Source of the DNA: Morchella semilibera
Lineage: Eukaryota; Ascomycota; Pezizomycetes; Pezizales; Morchellaceae
Length of the DNA stretch: 64,000 bases
Direction: 5' to 3'
Assembly: GCA_009192285.1 (NCBI GenBank)
Contig: WBVU01000011.1
Span: 1,484,668 to 1,548,667 of the forward strand
The notes beneath the pieces were generated by a model. It was not told the DNA's origin. It searched no databases and worked only from the letters and a program-made list of their open reading frames with translations. A program made the translations under genes and the position numbers. Each line of letters starts with the position of its first letter. The stretch's first letter is position 1. This document shows positions 24,117 to 36,654 of the stretch, in pieces.

Positions 24117-24577
24117 GTTAGTTCCAGCGGATCTGGGTATGGTTTTTTTCTTTTTTTGGATTGCCCTTTAGGGTTTATGATATAGGATTTTTTTTGTTTT
24201 TGTTATCCCACACAAAATGGAAATTAGATATGATTATAAAGGTGGTGCACATGCGTGTGTTTTGTGTAAGAATCTGAAGGAAAGCCCAAAGTATGTGTAG
24301 GGATGGTTGGCTACAAGAGGGTGCTCTCTGATGCATGAATAACCATCACATCACATCACAGCATAAGCGCATAATTACCCCTCATAATACGAGCATGAAA
24401 AAGTGTAAATTTTGTTTCAAATTACCCTTACGCCCTAAATAAACAAACAATGCCGCTTATCAAGAACCAGAAATGAACCGAAAAAAAAAACCCCCGAATC
24501 TAGAGTTCTAGCTCAGTACCAATAACATATCTCACATCCTATCGTTGCATCACCATTTATCACTCGCTACAAATCGC
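24117..24577. other. Convergent intergenic region
   Basis: 3' flanks of the FGGY kinase and lactate dehydrogenase genes, with T-runs and an A-run near 24480-24490. No gene. Confidence 0.65.
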
Positions 24578-26194
24578 TCACAGCTTTGCCTTTTCTCTGA
24601 ACGGTGGCGCACACAAAACATCATACGCCGAGTTTGATAGCGTATCTGGAGCAGTAGAGACAGTGTGGGTAAACAGCCCTCTCGTGTCAACCATGGATGG
24701 GTTCAAATCCTCAACCCTGTTAGCGCCGATCAAACGCATGTTCATCACAAATTCATCCTATTCAATATTAGTTTCTATACAGGAAAAGGCTAAGACAAAA
24801 AGGGGGGGGTGGGGATTTGCCTTCAACAACTGCATGGCCCTGTTAACACCAGCCTCGCCATACGCACTCATCGCATACAGGAATGGCCTTCCAATACCGA
24901 CACCCTTGGCACCCAAACAAAGTGCCTTGATGATATCAGTCGCACGCCTGATACCACCGTCAATATAAATCTCGATCTTGCTCTCCATGCCCCTCTTCCT
25001 GAGTTCTGGCATAACCTCTGCAAGAACTTCAATTCCTGAGGGCGCGGTATCAAGTTGTCTTCCACCATGGTTGGAAAGGACTACACCAGCGCAGCCATGC
25101 TCGACGGCTAAGATGACATCTTCGACGCGCTGCACGCCTTTGAGGACGATTGGCATCTTGGTAATGGAATGGAAGTAGGCTATGTCTTTCCATGAGAGTG
25201 AAGGGTCAATGAAAGAGGAGATTGCGCGCGCGGCGCCTTGAGAACGGTCAACGTTGTCACTTTCGACCTTTTGCACACTAGTGCCGACATCCTCAAATTT
25301 AGAGCGCATATCCTTCTCTCGTCGTCCGAGCTGGGGCGCGTCAACGGTTATGAAAAGCCCCTTGCACCCACGCTTTTCGGCGTGCTCCACTATGCGGCGG
25401 GTAACATCACGGTTCTTGTTGACGTAGAGCTGGAGCCACTGGATCTGGTCCCCCTTCTTTGCGTCCACTATCTCATCGAAAGAGCACGACGCAAGCGTAG
25501 GAATCATTTGGATAACATCGTGCTTGTGTGCCGCCCTGGTCAAGACAACCTCACCCTCGGGGTTTCCAAGCTTTCCCAATGCCGTTGCAGTAACGTAGAA
25601 TGGAATCGAACACTTGTCGCCTAACATTGTTGTGCTAGTGTCCACATGTTCCACATCAATTAGGATTCTCGGGCGGAACCATATCTTGTGGAACGCTGAG
25701 TGATTTTCCCGCATTGTGATTTCGTCGTCAGCACCCGAAGAGTAGTAAGCCCACGCCGTACGTTTCATGACATGTTTTGCAACGGCTTCAAAGTCGAGGA
25801 GATTGTAGCATTGCTCAAGAATTGGCATATTTGCAATGCGCTCCTGGCGGGCAGCTTCTTCAGGGTCTTCGGCTTTGACTTCAGCTTCGACAGTGGTCAT
25901 ATCGACTGGTCCAAGGTGTTTGGATTTGTCCAGGTACTGAATCTAACGTTAGCTCATTCACTTTATAAGAACCTTGGGGCGCAAAAAGCCCACCTTGTCA
26001 AGGGTGTCTGGGGGGTGAATAGGGTCGAATTCTTCTGTTGCGTCCTTTCCGGCATACTTCAGAATGATTTTTGAGCCACCTGGGTGCTCCGGAAGGAAAT
26101 CTGTGACATCGTAGGCTTTCCCGTGTACGATAACCCAGCATGAGTCCTTATTATTGTGCTTTGCCACGTCCTGGCCGGTCAATTTAGCGTGCAT
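24578..26194 (-). CDS. CYB2: L-lactate dehydrogenase (cytochrome b2 type, FMN-dependent)
   Basis: Flavocytochrome b2 oxidises L-lactate to pyruvate with FMN and passes electrons via heme to cytochrome c. Exons on the minus strand are 26194-25994, 25936-24821 and 24757-24578, giving 498 aa. Residues 1-67 are a cytochrome b5 domain with both heme histidines (HPGG His37; IHPP His60). The FMN alpha-hydroxyacid oxidase domain follows: [35 protein letters not shown] (catalytic Lys), [11 protein letters not shown] (catalytic His and Arg), [16 protein letters not shown] and [17 protein letters not shown]. Intron 2 (24820-24758) is best read as GC-AG (AAG|GCAAAT), joining QLLK to [12 protein letters not shown]. 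The protein starts right at the b5 domain with no visible mitochondrial presequence, so location and electron acceptor may differ from yeast Cyb2. Confidence 0.93.
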
Positions 26195-28248
26195 TTTTTT
26201 TTACAATTGGGAAGCCAAAGAGCAGAGAGAGAAAAGTCCGTATGGAGAAGGGGAAGTCTGGAGGAATAAGAGTAAGTTAAGTAGATTTCAAAAACGAAAG
26301 AAGTTGCTCGGGTTTAAGACGGGGGAGAACAGATCGCGCGACGCTAACAAGTACTTGTCGGCATTGCTCGGGCTCGGCTGAATAGTTTGCGAAATGTGGG
26401 GTGCCAAGAAAGCCTATTTACCCCAGCCTAACGAAGAAAGCCACCACCGGGAGTTCCGTACATAAAACTACATGTATTGATACGGCCGCCTACCGCCTAC
26501 CACCTTTCTTCGCCGATACTGATACCGATCTAGCTTATCAGAACCTGGGGACAATTCCATTGCGACTCTATTCTACTATATTCTAGAAAGGCATCTACCA
26601 AATGCTAGATAACTACTACACGTAGGTATATGGTTTATGCTAGGCTAATTATTGATTATTGAACCTTTAACAATCGACTTAATATCATAGGTCCCAAGAG
26701 CTCATGGGGAAGATGTCGGTACGGCCACTTTTCGTGAACAATCACAGCTCGAAGGGGTGGGTACATAGCAGTACCAAAGAATGGAATGTGATTGCTACAA
26801 AACGCGGAATTCCTGTAGCTGGCCGTTGTTGTGGCATGAAATCTTGGCAAATAGTCGCCAAGCATGTCATAAAAAAGCTTCCTATCGAAATAAACCCGAC
26901 TAGTCGATTTTATAGAGACCCCCGATTAGAGAAAGGGAGTCTAGTGGTTTCTAGCGATTGTCTTTTAGACATCCCACACGAAAGATTATTTACAGACCTG
27001 GGGAGATAGTCATTTGAAGAGTCGGGAGATCGATTAGTGGACCTTCTTAATCGATTTCTTGCTGACGTCCAGTAGTCAGCTGCATACATGAGCAAGTAGA
27101 AATACATCAACATACCTACAATTACTGAGGCGCATTGGTGTTCTCGTGATATGTAGTATCTGACTTGGCCTCAAGACGAAGATGTGACAGGGAAAGAGGC
27201 TAATCCAAGTTGACTATTTCGTGACCCAGACTCGCCAGTAGTTGTGACACGCGCCTAACCTCTGGTTATACTGTTAGTGCCATTACGATAGGCCTACAGA
27301 ACAATTATCCGTTATGGAAATACAATACCCGTGTAGTGGCGGCGGCGGCTGTTTCAAGTGTTGTTTCAGGTTGTTGGAAAAACTCTGCAACTGGTGCTCA
27401 TCTTAAAGAGTTGGATAAGAACAACCACAACACCAAAGTGGGTAAGTATTCGAGAAATGAAGTGAGTGAAGATCCAAGATTTAATTTGAAGTGTGGCTGT
27501 GATTGATATCATTCAGCTGCAGATGACTGGTGACTGGTCGTTGGGATCGTCCTATGATGATGCTGAGCGGCGCAGGATGTCGCACCAAACGAAACAACCG
27601 TGCACCCAACCAATCACGGGTGTAAACATGAGACACCTTGTCGACTGGGGCTCCTTCCTGGGTTTGTATTCTTCCCTTCACCCAGGGACGGGTTTCTGGC
27701 GTTGGGTGTATTGGTATATCCTCAATAGTACATGGTACCTACAGTAGGTAAGGAAGGAGGGCCTGCGTAGGTATGTGTTGATATATGTACCCCCTAGGTA
27801 AGGTGCTTTGCGTATTGGTTTTGTATATTGTCCCCTGGGTCCTGCTCCACATATCTTTACACAGTATCGTAGGTTCACTTCAGCAAACCACCGCCGCCGG
27901 CCCACCGCGTGGCCCGTTCCGTTCCAGCTTCTACCCACATAATTACCTCTCTTACCCACATACTCATAGTTACCCTGCACCATATTGTAGACGAGGCTTA
28001 GCTAGGCGTCCCCCCCCCCCCACCACCACCACCACCACCACTACGACCGCGGCGGCGGCGGCAGTCTGTTTATCATCTCTCCTCTACTACGTATACAGAG
28101 CCCCCCCTACCCAATACATCATACCTTTCCTCCCTCCTCCTAATACGTCTGGGTCCCTACGTTATCTGCACTTTACCATTCCAGGCCAGTCCAGAGCAGT
28201 CGCTCGATATAACCGTTCCACTACTCTTTCTGCAAAAACTATCTTCAC
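26195..28248. other. Intergenic between divergent CYB2 and Rab genes
   Basis: No supported gene. It contains TACATGTA at 26469-26476, a C-run at 28010-28021 running into (CAC)n at 28021-28041 and a GGC tract at about 28049-28062 in the Rab leader. An orphan 101-codon frame (26704-27009 +) shows no motif. Confidence 0.5.
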
Positions 28249-29564
28249 ATGAACGATCGCCAGGATATGAGCGAGAGTCTCGAGGCAAAGCTGGTAGTGC
28301 TAGGCACTCAAGGTTGGTTTGAGTTTTTTTTTTTACTCTTGTTGCTCGTTGCGTCCGGATGTCCGCGGACTGGTCCGAGCGCTTGTAGGAGGAGGAGGGG
28401 CACCTAGCTAGAGAGATTAGAAGAGAGGAGGGATTTGTGGAATTTAACAGCGATGGTTGAGGAGGAAGAAAGCTATTCAAAGGGGATATGATAGCTAACA
28501 GTCCATCCTGATCGGAACAAATAGGCGTGGGCAAGACTTCGCTCGTCGTTAGGTATAAACTACGTTACCCCTAGCTAGATAATGAGAAATCTGTATCTGC
28601 GCGTTCAACGGAACAGTATTAGTAACGGTCAGCTTGTGGGAGAATTAATTAGATATGTCAAGAACACCTTTGATCCCGCGTCGGCGTCAACGATAGGCGC
28701 TTCGTTTCTTGCCAAGAAGGTTGTGGTCGATGATTGCCTTGTGCGGCTACAAGTAAGCTTTTCCCTTCCCCGGAGAGACTGATAATAGACTCCAATGAGC
28801 TAATCAATGACAAATAATAGATATGGGTAAAAAATACATTACCACTTACCTCAATAACAGGACTCTCGGGGCTTATATATCAAAAATTTAGGACACTGCT
28901 GGTCAAGAACGCTACCGCTCCATCTCAAAACTCTACTACCGCTCCGCAAATTGCGGAATTCTCTGCTATGACATAACCTCTGAAGCGTCATTCCTCGCAA
29001 TGCATTCATGGTATGTTCATCTCTATAAGAACCCCCTCCCATATATTTCATTATGTTTCAATATCTCTTTTTTTCTTCCGCCAACTTAAATAAACCACTC
29101 CTTCGATGCTACTTCTAAAGGCTTCTCGAACTTAAGAAGAACGTAAACAACGAAAACATCATCATCCACATCGTAGGCACCAAGGCCGACCTCGTCAACG
29201 CTGATCCATCGAAGCGAGAGGTACCGTTTGAGCGTTGCGTTGCATATGCCGCGGAACATCTAGGCGATGATGAGGCTGCATCATGGGTAGGCATGGATAC
29301 ATGCCATGAGATATCAGCGCGAGATGACCAAGGTTAGTAATGCAGCCATTCGCAGCGGTATTGTACATTTTTTAAAGAAACACAGGTGTCGATGAGGTAT
29401 TCCAAGTAATCGCGCGAAAGCTTGTTGAGCGCCGCGCTGAAATTGAGCGAGCAAGGGGTTATGCTGGTGGGGAATACGGGGATGGCGGAGGTACTAGAGA
29501 CGGCATGAGGTTCGATGCGTCATTGGACTCGAATGAAAAGAAGAAGGGCGGGAGATGTTGTTAG
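28249..29564 (+). CDS. Rab-family small GTPase
   Basis: Vesicle-traffic GTPase. Seven exons (28249-28312, 28525-28552, 28653-28752, 28821-28826, 28892-29010, 29121-29332, 29386-29564) give 235 aa. All G motifs are present: G1 GTQGVGKTS, G2 around TIGASF, G3 [11 protein letters not shown]4 GTKADL and G5 EISA. The C-terminus ends GGRCC, a double-cysteine geranylgeranylation signal. Exon 4 is just six nucleotides (ATATGG) encoding Ile-Trp of the LQIWDTAGQ motif; exon 2 is 28 nt. The Ala/Asp-rich insert [32 protein letters not shown] before G5 is longer than in Ypt1/Sec4. It looks closest to the Rab5/21/22 side of the family, but I cannot fix the subfamily. Confidence 0.92.
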
Positions 29565-31975
29565 ATATCTGCTAGTATTGATGGGTGGAAAGGATACATA
29601 CGTGACCATAACGACCATTGCCCATTCTCTCTTGGGCAACCTATTGATGTACTGCTTTTATGGTTTTGTCATTTTTTATTTTTATTTTTTTGTGTGGTGT
29701 TTTGTGGTTTTTTCCCTTCTTTTTCGAACCTTTCTATTTCTATACCAGTGTAATTGGTTCTAGTCTTTTACAGCGGATTCTTCATATTTCCAAACTATTC
29801 GGCAGATGCTATTTATTAAGATAGCCAGTCAGATTCATCACGCACATCTTGCCCCTGCACGTGAAGAGATCGCTGATTTGGTCCTAAATAACGCCACTAC
29901 CAGGGTTGTCCCGAGGGTACGCAAATCGACTGGATGATGAAGCACATCTATGCAGGTACCCATACCTAAAAGTTCGATTATTGCAAGGGCATGGATTTCA
30001 GTTACACAGTTGTTTCTAGTCGAGTGACATCATGTGACCGAGAGCATGACCCGTGATCAACCCCGATCTTGAGGGTTGGTAAGGTACCAATCATGGAGAA
30101 ATCTAGGCACAAACAAGAACTAAGAGAGCGTAGAATTTCAACCTAGAATCGGTATTTTAATCGAATGGCCGCTAGTTGGTTGAGAGTAGGAGTCGAGTGA
30201 GAATCTATGTCTTCAAATAAGGCATTAGCTGATTGATAATTCATACATACATGTATATGCAACCCGCAGGTTATGACAAACCTTACCCTTCGTCACTGCG
30301 GCAGAGCACACTCCGAACAAGACATTTTTATTGTTGTTATTGGTTTATGAACTCAAATGGGACATTCCTTTTGTCAACCTCTAAGATAAAAGCGCAGATC
30401 TTGACACTTTGGGCCAGAACGCGAAGTGTAGCTTATACATATATGTAGAGAAAGATATCTTTCCATTAATAGATATAGATTATACTTTCCAACTACAACC
30501 GAAAGCTGCCCCCCGAAAAAAATATCACACAAACCACGCGCCAAGGCGTCCCCAAGGAAATATGCTAACCTTGGGGGGTCCCCCGAGCCACCGGCCAAAG
30601 CCCAGAGACAAGCAGAAGGGCTAGAGGGGTATGGGGCAGGAAGAACGTCTCTGGGCGTATCTTGGGTATCAACCCTGGTGGGTGGAGGGAGAAATCGCTG
30701 TAGAATTAATTATCCGCCACTAATCACTAATCTATAGCTAGTTAATTAAGAGCTATCTTATAGTTATAGAACCTCTCTTTAGGCATCTAGAAAAAATGGA
30801 AGTGGGTGTTTGTTTCAAGATATAAATATTATATTGTCCCACTAAAGGATACTAGAACTATTGCGGCGCCCCTTTAAATGCCCGTCTGATAATTGAGAAA
30901 TTTCTCTAAACCAAGTATAGAAACCCCTTGGTGGTGACGGTATTAATATCTTGCAAATACTATCATTGTCGTTGCTTACTAATCACGAATGGGATGGGGC
31001 CTACAGAGTTTGTGGACGTAAGGGCGCCACAGACTTGCTTTACTATAGGATTCTTAATTTAATGGGTGACGCTACAGAAGGCATTTACCAAAATTAAACT
31101 GAAGCCCCAAGAAAATTGGGTATACTCTTAAAAGTGATCCAAACCCGATGGCGATAGATAGTTTTTCAGAAGTACAGACAACAAGTACTTAAGTCCTCAT
31201 CTACATGTGCATCGTATGATCAACCGTGACCAAACTTTCCCGTTATCATAACTATCTAGGGGCCGTTGTTATTACCATTTATGCGTGAGAGAAGGTTTTG
31301 CTGTTTTACATAAGTTGGCTAAACTTTTTACGTGTTATGAACATACATGTAGGTACATACAAGTAAGTACAGTTACATACATGTACATGAGCAGGTCCCC
31401 GTTCAACGATGCGGCGAATATATATCGGCCTCGATACCGGAAGAAGAAGAAATGCAGTTTAAGGCCTTAGTGATAGCAGTAGTACTAGTATTAGTTCCAA
31501 AGAGTTTACACTTTTTCACTTCCCGAGTCTGTCAACCAGTGATCGAGACAACTTACATTACTATGGGCGGTTTCTGACCCGAGCACTAATATATTAACCA
31601 TTACAACTGTCCTGCATTAGGTTTTCCGTCATCGTGCAGAAAATGTCCTTTCTCACTAATGCAGGACCACGTGGGAACTCATTCCAGATTTACTCTAGTG
31701 AAATGGAAGGTAAGAAATAAATTTTTATCTTACAGCGGCTCCTTCCGCTGGTTGTTATTGCGATATTGCTTACTCTTTCAGGTCATCTAACTAACCATCA
31801 CGAAGAATGGAAAGGTTGATTTTACATAGTGGTTTGAAGAAATATGGCAAAAGAAACCCAAACCCGTACAAAAAAAAAAAAAAGACTACAAGTTACACGA
31901 ACACTGGTAAGTTAATGAGTAAGTTTCATTGAGTTTTTGGAGATTTCTTCCTTAAACTACACGCCCTCAAAAACT
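29565..31975. other. Convergent intergenic region, Rab to HPT1
   Basis: 2.4 kb of AT-rich sequence without a supported gene. TACATGTA occurs at 30248, 31344 and 31378, and an A-run lies at about 31870-31883. Confidence 0.55.
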
Positions 31976-32835
31976 CTAGTTACCGTTCTGCTTTGTGGAA
32001 GCTTCCGCTAATTTGTCATGGGCGTCAATATCACTGCGTTTGATGTTAGTTTGTGCACGGTACGGACAAAAACAAACGCAAGGGATACGTACGTAGCCTC
32101 CCACGGGTAGCAACACCAAACATTTCCGACAGTCTCAGCAGCAAGGTATCGACCCTCATCCATCATGTCCTGAGGAAGAGCTCCTCTCTTGGGTTTATCC
32201 TTATTCTGTAACATACCTCAATGTGAGCCGCTGATCAACTTAATTGGTTTTCTCTCTGAAAACGCACATGGAGGACAAAGATATAGAAGTTGGTCTTCTC
32301 GTTAGAGCCCAGCTTCTTGGCTTGAGCCTCAACATCCTTACTCAACTCTTGGACAGCATACTGCAATGTAGTCCTGGTATCGTCGACCTCATCTACAATG
32401 AGAACGTTCTTTCCGATCAAGTCCGTGCCTTTGAGAGAAGAGAAATCGAGCCACTGTGTCCTGGTAACCTTGGTACCAGGCTCCTCCTCCGGACCATCCT
32501 CTGAAACGAGTTTCTCGTACAACGAAAGTCCGATGGCTTGAATCGGGATGTTGGGGGATCCAGGAGTCTTCAAAAACGACCTAACCACAGGTGTCAGTAT
32601 AGACAACAGCGAGGAAAAGTCTTGAGAAACCAACCTAAGAATTCTAGCAGGTACATATCCACCGCCGCCAATACTTGGAAAAGTCAGCAAATAAAGACCT
32701 GCGATGTTTAGTTTTGAAACAAACAGCATACGCGATCATAAGATTTGGTTTGAACTCCGCGAGTATCTTTGTAGCTGATGCCTGGCAGAGCTTGTGGACC
32801 TGGTTATAGGTGATGTACTTCCTTTCGACGGCCAT
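31976..32835 (-). CDS. HPT1: Hypoxanthine/xanthine phosphoribosyltransferase
   Basis: Purine salvage enzyme that makes IMP/GMP (or XMP) from the free base and PRPP in the cytosol. Minus-strand exons are 32835-32732, 32673-32635, 32580-32268, 32205-32093 and 32033-31976, giving 208 aa. It begins MAVERKYITYNQVHKLCQ. Conserved blocks are AIGGGGYVPARILRSFLK, RTQWLDF, the PRPP-binding NVLIVDEVDDTRTTLQYAV, NFYIFVLHNKDKPKR and YPWEATDIDAH, in the order of yeast Hpt1. The closely related XPT1 group cannot be fully excluded. The gene converges with the Rab gene. Confidence 0.94.
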
Positions 32836-35151
32836 TTTTTTTTGACGCTTTTGGAGATGAGATGAGGTGAATGAGATGAGATGAGGTGGGAACGCGCGTC
32901 TTAAAGGTGAAAAAAAAAAAAAAAGGTTTGATGCAGGACAAAGCAGAAGACGTGGGGATTTAGAGAGGCCTACTATCAGAAATATACGTCAAAGTACCTA
33001 GAGTAGAGCACAGGGCACACACACCCTGGGCATTTTCCGCACTTTTCAAAAAAAAAAAAGAGCCCCGCGATCATGGTTTTAAGCTAGGCCTAATCTAATT
33101 GTTGGCTTGGCTCTAATCCCGCCAGGGCAAAGCGCGTGGTGAACGGCAAGAGGATTGAGTGGGGGCTGTCGGCGAGATCCGCTCGCCGGGACCCCGAATC
33201 CTTGGGTGAAACTTCGGAGCTCTCCTCATGCGCGATCCAGCCTCGGTTACCGATTGTGGGGCTGGGCTAGGGTTTTTTGAGAGAGTTATAAGTCATGTGA
33301 CGCTGTAATCATATACTGTCACTCGTTCGTTCATCTAATGATATACATGTTTACTATACGAACCACATCCCGACTATAAAACCCCGTCAATATCTAGACT
33401 AATAATTTGCTTCAGAGAACTACTTATTATGCCATTACTATGCCAAGTCAATTATTGTATATATAAGGGGCTACTGAAAATAATAGTAAGACAAGGTTAG
33501 AGGATACGTACATGTACCGTATATAGTTGCTATTTTACTGTACAATAAACCTTGTCTATAGCATAATTATCATGTAAAGATGGAGAAATATAGCTATTAG
33601 ATTTAGAGGAAAGAGCCCCTGAACACCTAAACGATGAGGCTTTGTGGTAGATGCCTTGTTTGGACATCTAGACAATGACAGGCTCTTGAGTATGGTCTTG
33701 ACCATATACCTATCCCACTCATGGCTGGCGCTACGGTTGCGCTGTATTAACAGAGATATGCATCAATCTTACCGAACAAACTACTAATTCCAAATATATT
33801 CGCTTTCAACGGACTATTATATGTATAAGAGGTGGTGCGAATGGGGATTATCACGCTTGAGCCTCTGCTGGCTTTGGGGCGCAATGCCCAGAGTTCCAAG
33901 AGGGGCTACTTTGCGCCAGGCGATATATATCTCTATCCTCACTGACTCTGCATCTGACCTTTAGCCATAGACTTTAGTCCAATTAGCTAAGAATTAAGAG
34001 GGGAATTTGTTAGATTGGGCTTTAGTACTCCTAGTTTCTACCTTTGTAGATATTGATCAGGGGACGGGAGTCATAGTCAAGCACTCCATGCGGTCTGAGG
34101 GTCAAATTTGAAGAGTCGAGATAGCGCACGTTTACTTAGGTTCTTTCTGTCATATGCTCATTTCTTGTATTCAGATATTACAACAATATGATCTACGTGT
34201 TTGTATATGCTCAAGGTTTATTGCATCATACTGCAGACAATCTCAATCAATTAGTGTCGTGGTTAATATGGTAAAATGTCTTAAACTCAGCATGTAGGGA
34301 AAAGAACTGTGATGGAGATCTTGGATTTAAATCCTTATAACAAGCTGGGACTTATCAACTCTTTTCTTGTTTCCTTTTTTAATTTTGCGCTTATGTATAG
34401 ATTGTTGATATGTTTGATTAGCGCTGTATAATAGAATACCGGAACTACACATCTATATATCAATGTCTATCGATACATACATGTAGATTTTTGACTCCAA
34501 TTCTCTGAGTGATAAGAAAACAAGCGGCATCGTACACAGTATTGGCTTTACCACTCGTTCTTAGCCTTCTAGAATAAGAATCGAGAGTAGTAAAGCGAGT
34601 ATTACTCGATGTTAGGTGCAATGCACCCGACTCAGGAATCTCAGTTTTCCAGAATCATATAATATCACTCACTTGCCAAGAATACACACCCTATTTCATA
34701 CTGCATGCAACCCTTAGGCTATGTCAACCAGAATACACACCTTGCTTGGTACTGATTTGAGCTTAAAACACAGCGGCCCCTGACGGGGTTGCGCGATTGC
34801 ATGATTGCATGCAAGTATCATAAGTGCTAATAGACTGCTTGTAATTCACTGGTTTTACCTGTGAAACTACACCACTTATTAAAATGCAACAATTTTATCG
34901 ATTGCTAGCTAAGAAAATCCACGATATGGTTTAGTGAAGCTTACGACCAGAGCCCACCAGAAAATGCTTCCCACATTTATGATATGGTAAATTCCGCTTA
35001 TTCACCCTCATGGTATGATCACAGGATCCGAACCAAATTCCGTAGTAACCATAAAGGTCAATCCACTCACCATAGCCCTATATGTGAAATGACACATAAT
35101 TAGTACGAAGGACGCCAGCGCCCCCAGCAGCCAACTTTTCAAGCCTGGCGT
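32836..35151. other. Intergenic, HPT1 to ARP6
   Basis: No gene recognised. The first part is the HPT1 promoter with a GAGATGAGGTGAAT-like repeat (about 32855-32888) and A-runs (32910-32924, 33049-33059). A GC-rich patch at 33060-33290 contains a 7-bp-stem hairpin (CGGCGAG/CTCGCCG). From 33300 the DNA is AT-rich, with TACATGTA at 33509 and 34478, and an 11-bp direct repeat GAATACACACC near 34679 and 34731. Confidence 0.5.
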
Positions 35152-36654
35152 TTATGAATCATCCAACCTCCTCTTCTTATGACTTCTACTCTCCTTCACC
35201 TCCGTAGTTTTGGTCTCACTACCGCTTACAGCTTCCCCGGCCATTTTCTTGGCACACCACGCGGCCCCATACTCTAGATACTCCGCCCTTGTAACCTGCC
35301 TTCTCTTCATCTCTGGTTTATCTAATGCCAGTGCTACGCCGCCCTGCCAGGCGTATGTGACCGGATCCTCTGGCTTCGCAATTCTTAGGACCGCATCTGA
35401 GGGCGCAAGAGGTTGTAGCTCGCTTTGCAGTCGCTCCAAGAAGCCGGGGATATTAACATTACCACCCACAACTACAACATTTGCTAGTAACAGGTTCCGA
35501 TAACGCTCCGGCACACAATCAAGAGACTGCATGACAGTTTCCGGAATGCCAGATTGTTTAAGTTCTACATCAGTCGGCGAGAAGAGTAACTCTGGCACAG
35601 TAAATCGTTCGTTCCCCAACACCATAACCTGTTCGTCATCTCTAGCAGGTCCAAGTTTTTTAGGAATATGGGCGCGCCGGTGCCCAAGTTTACCAGAGTT
35701 ATAATCAGGAAGAACATAGTCCACTACGATCGGGTTTGCTGAATTTTTGAGGGCCTTGCATTTTTCAAGATCTCCCGAGAAGTCGGTGGAAATGTAGCAG
35801 ACGGACTCCTTGACCTGATTAACCAGATAGGGCTCCTCCATCATGTTATAGGTTCGTAGGGAAACCATTTCTTTAAGGTAGTTGGTTAAGAATTTCCCGC
35901 CAATGTCGATGCGACGTACAGCCGAATTCCAGAGCTGGCCGTTGATTACCGGGGCTACATGAGTATGAGAAAAACCGGAGTCGATGACAAGACACGCTTC
36001 GGCGGGGGGATTGAAGGAGGGGTAGTGGTTGGATGAGTGTAAAGCGCTGATATTATTCCAGGGTATTAAGGTTGGGCCTGGGTGTGGAGGGTTAGTGGGT
36101 CAAAATGGGGGGAGGGCTGGCGGGAGATAGACCTACGCAACGATAGTAGGCGTTGAATTCATACTCCTCAAATACCATCTGGTCACAGTTTGACTGCAGG
36201 GCCGATGGGGCATTCGGTGCCTCTGTGAGTATGAGAGTTGTCTCCCTGGGATCGCACTTTTTGGAGGTTAGATTTAATCGATTTAGACTGAAGCTGTAAG
36301 ATCTACGTACTTGTAACTTTGAATCTGAATCTAGAAAGGTTCTGTCCCATATTTCCTTCTCTGCCTCCCAGTTCACCAGATAGCCCTTTTGTGAATATAG
36401 TTAGACCCAGGTTAGATCATGGATAATAGAGGGGGGAAACCTACCTTTTCGACAGGTCTCCGGAATGACATAGACCCAAAGTCTTGACAACTATCCAACT
36501 GCTGACCAACCAGCACGCGCTTGTCTCTTGCACGGGCGAGACAGTTTGGGACCTGAGAGCAATCCCCTGGTACCGCATTTTGGATGGCGAATCCAGCCTT
36601 GATTGTGTACGAACCGTTATCCACTACAAGAGTTCTTGTAGGTTTCGGAGGCAT
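35152..36654 (-). CDS. ARP6: Actin-related protein 6 (SWR1 complex subunit)
   Basis: ARP6 is a nuclear actin-like subunit of the SWR1 remodeller, which deposits histone H2A.Z. Minus-strand exons 36654-36445, 36385-36311, 36256-36133 and 36077-35152 give 444 aa. It opens with the actin phosphate loop LVVDNGSYTIKAGFA, then PNCLARARDKRVLVG and FRRPVEKGYLVNWEAEKEIWD. ARP6-type signatures follow: LTEAPNAPSALQSNCDQMVFEEYEF, LVIDSGFSHTHVAPV, RRIDIGGKFLTNYLKE, ERFTVPELLFSP, VVVVGGNVNIPGFLERL and DPVTYAWQGGVALA. The tail is basic (SHKKRRLDD). At intron 3 the canonical GTAGGT donor breaks the frame; using GTCTAT four bases later keeps YYRCVGPTLIPWN in frame. The gene shares a 391-bp promoter with NC2-beta. 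Confidence 0.93.

Noticed and set aside
24693-24706. GGTTCAAATCC, matching the tRNA B-box
   Set aside because: It lies inside CYB2 exon 3, there is no A-box at the right distance and no cloverleaf forms.
26704-27009. 101-codon plus-strand open frame
   Set aside because: No motif and AT-rich spacer composition.
33488-33557. 10-bp inverted repeat AGACAAGGTT/AACCTTGTCT
   Set aside because: Short arms, 50-bp loop, no target duplication; too weak to call an element.
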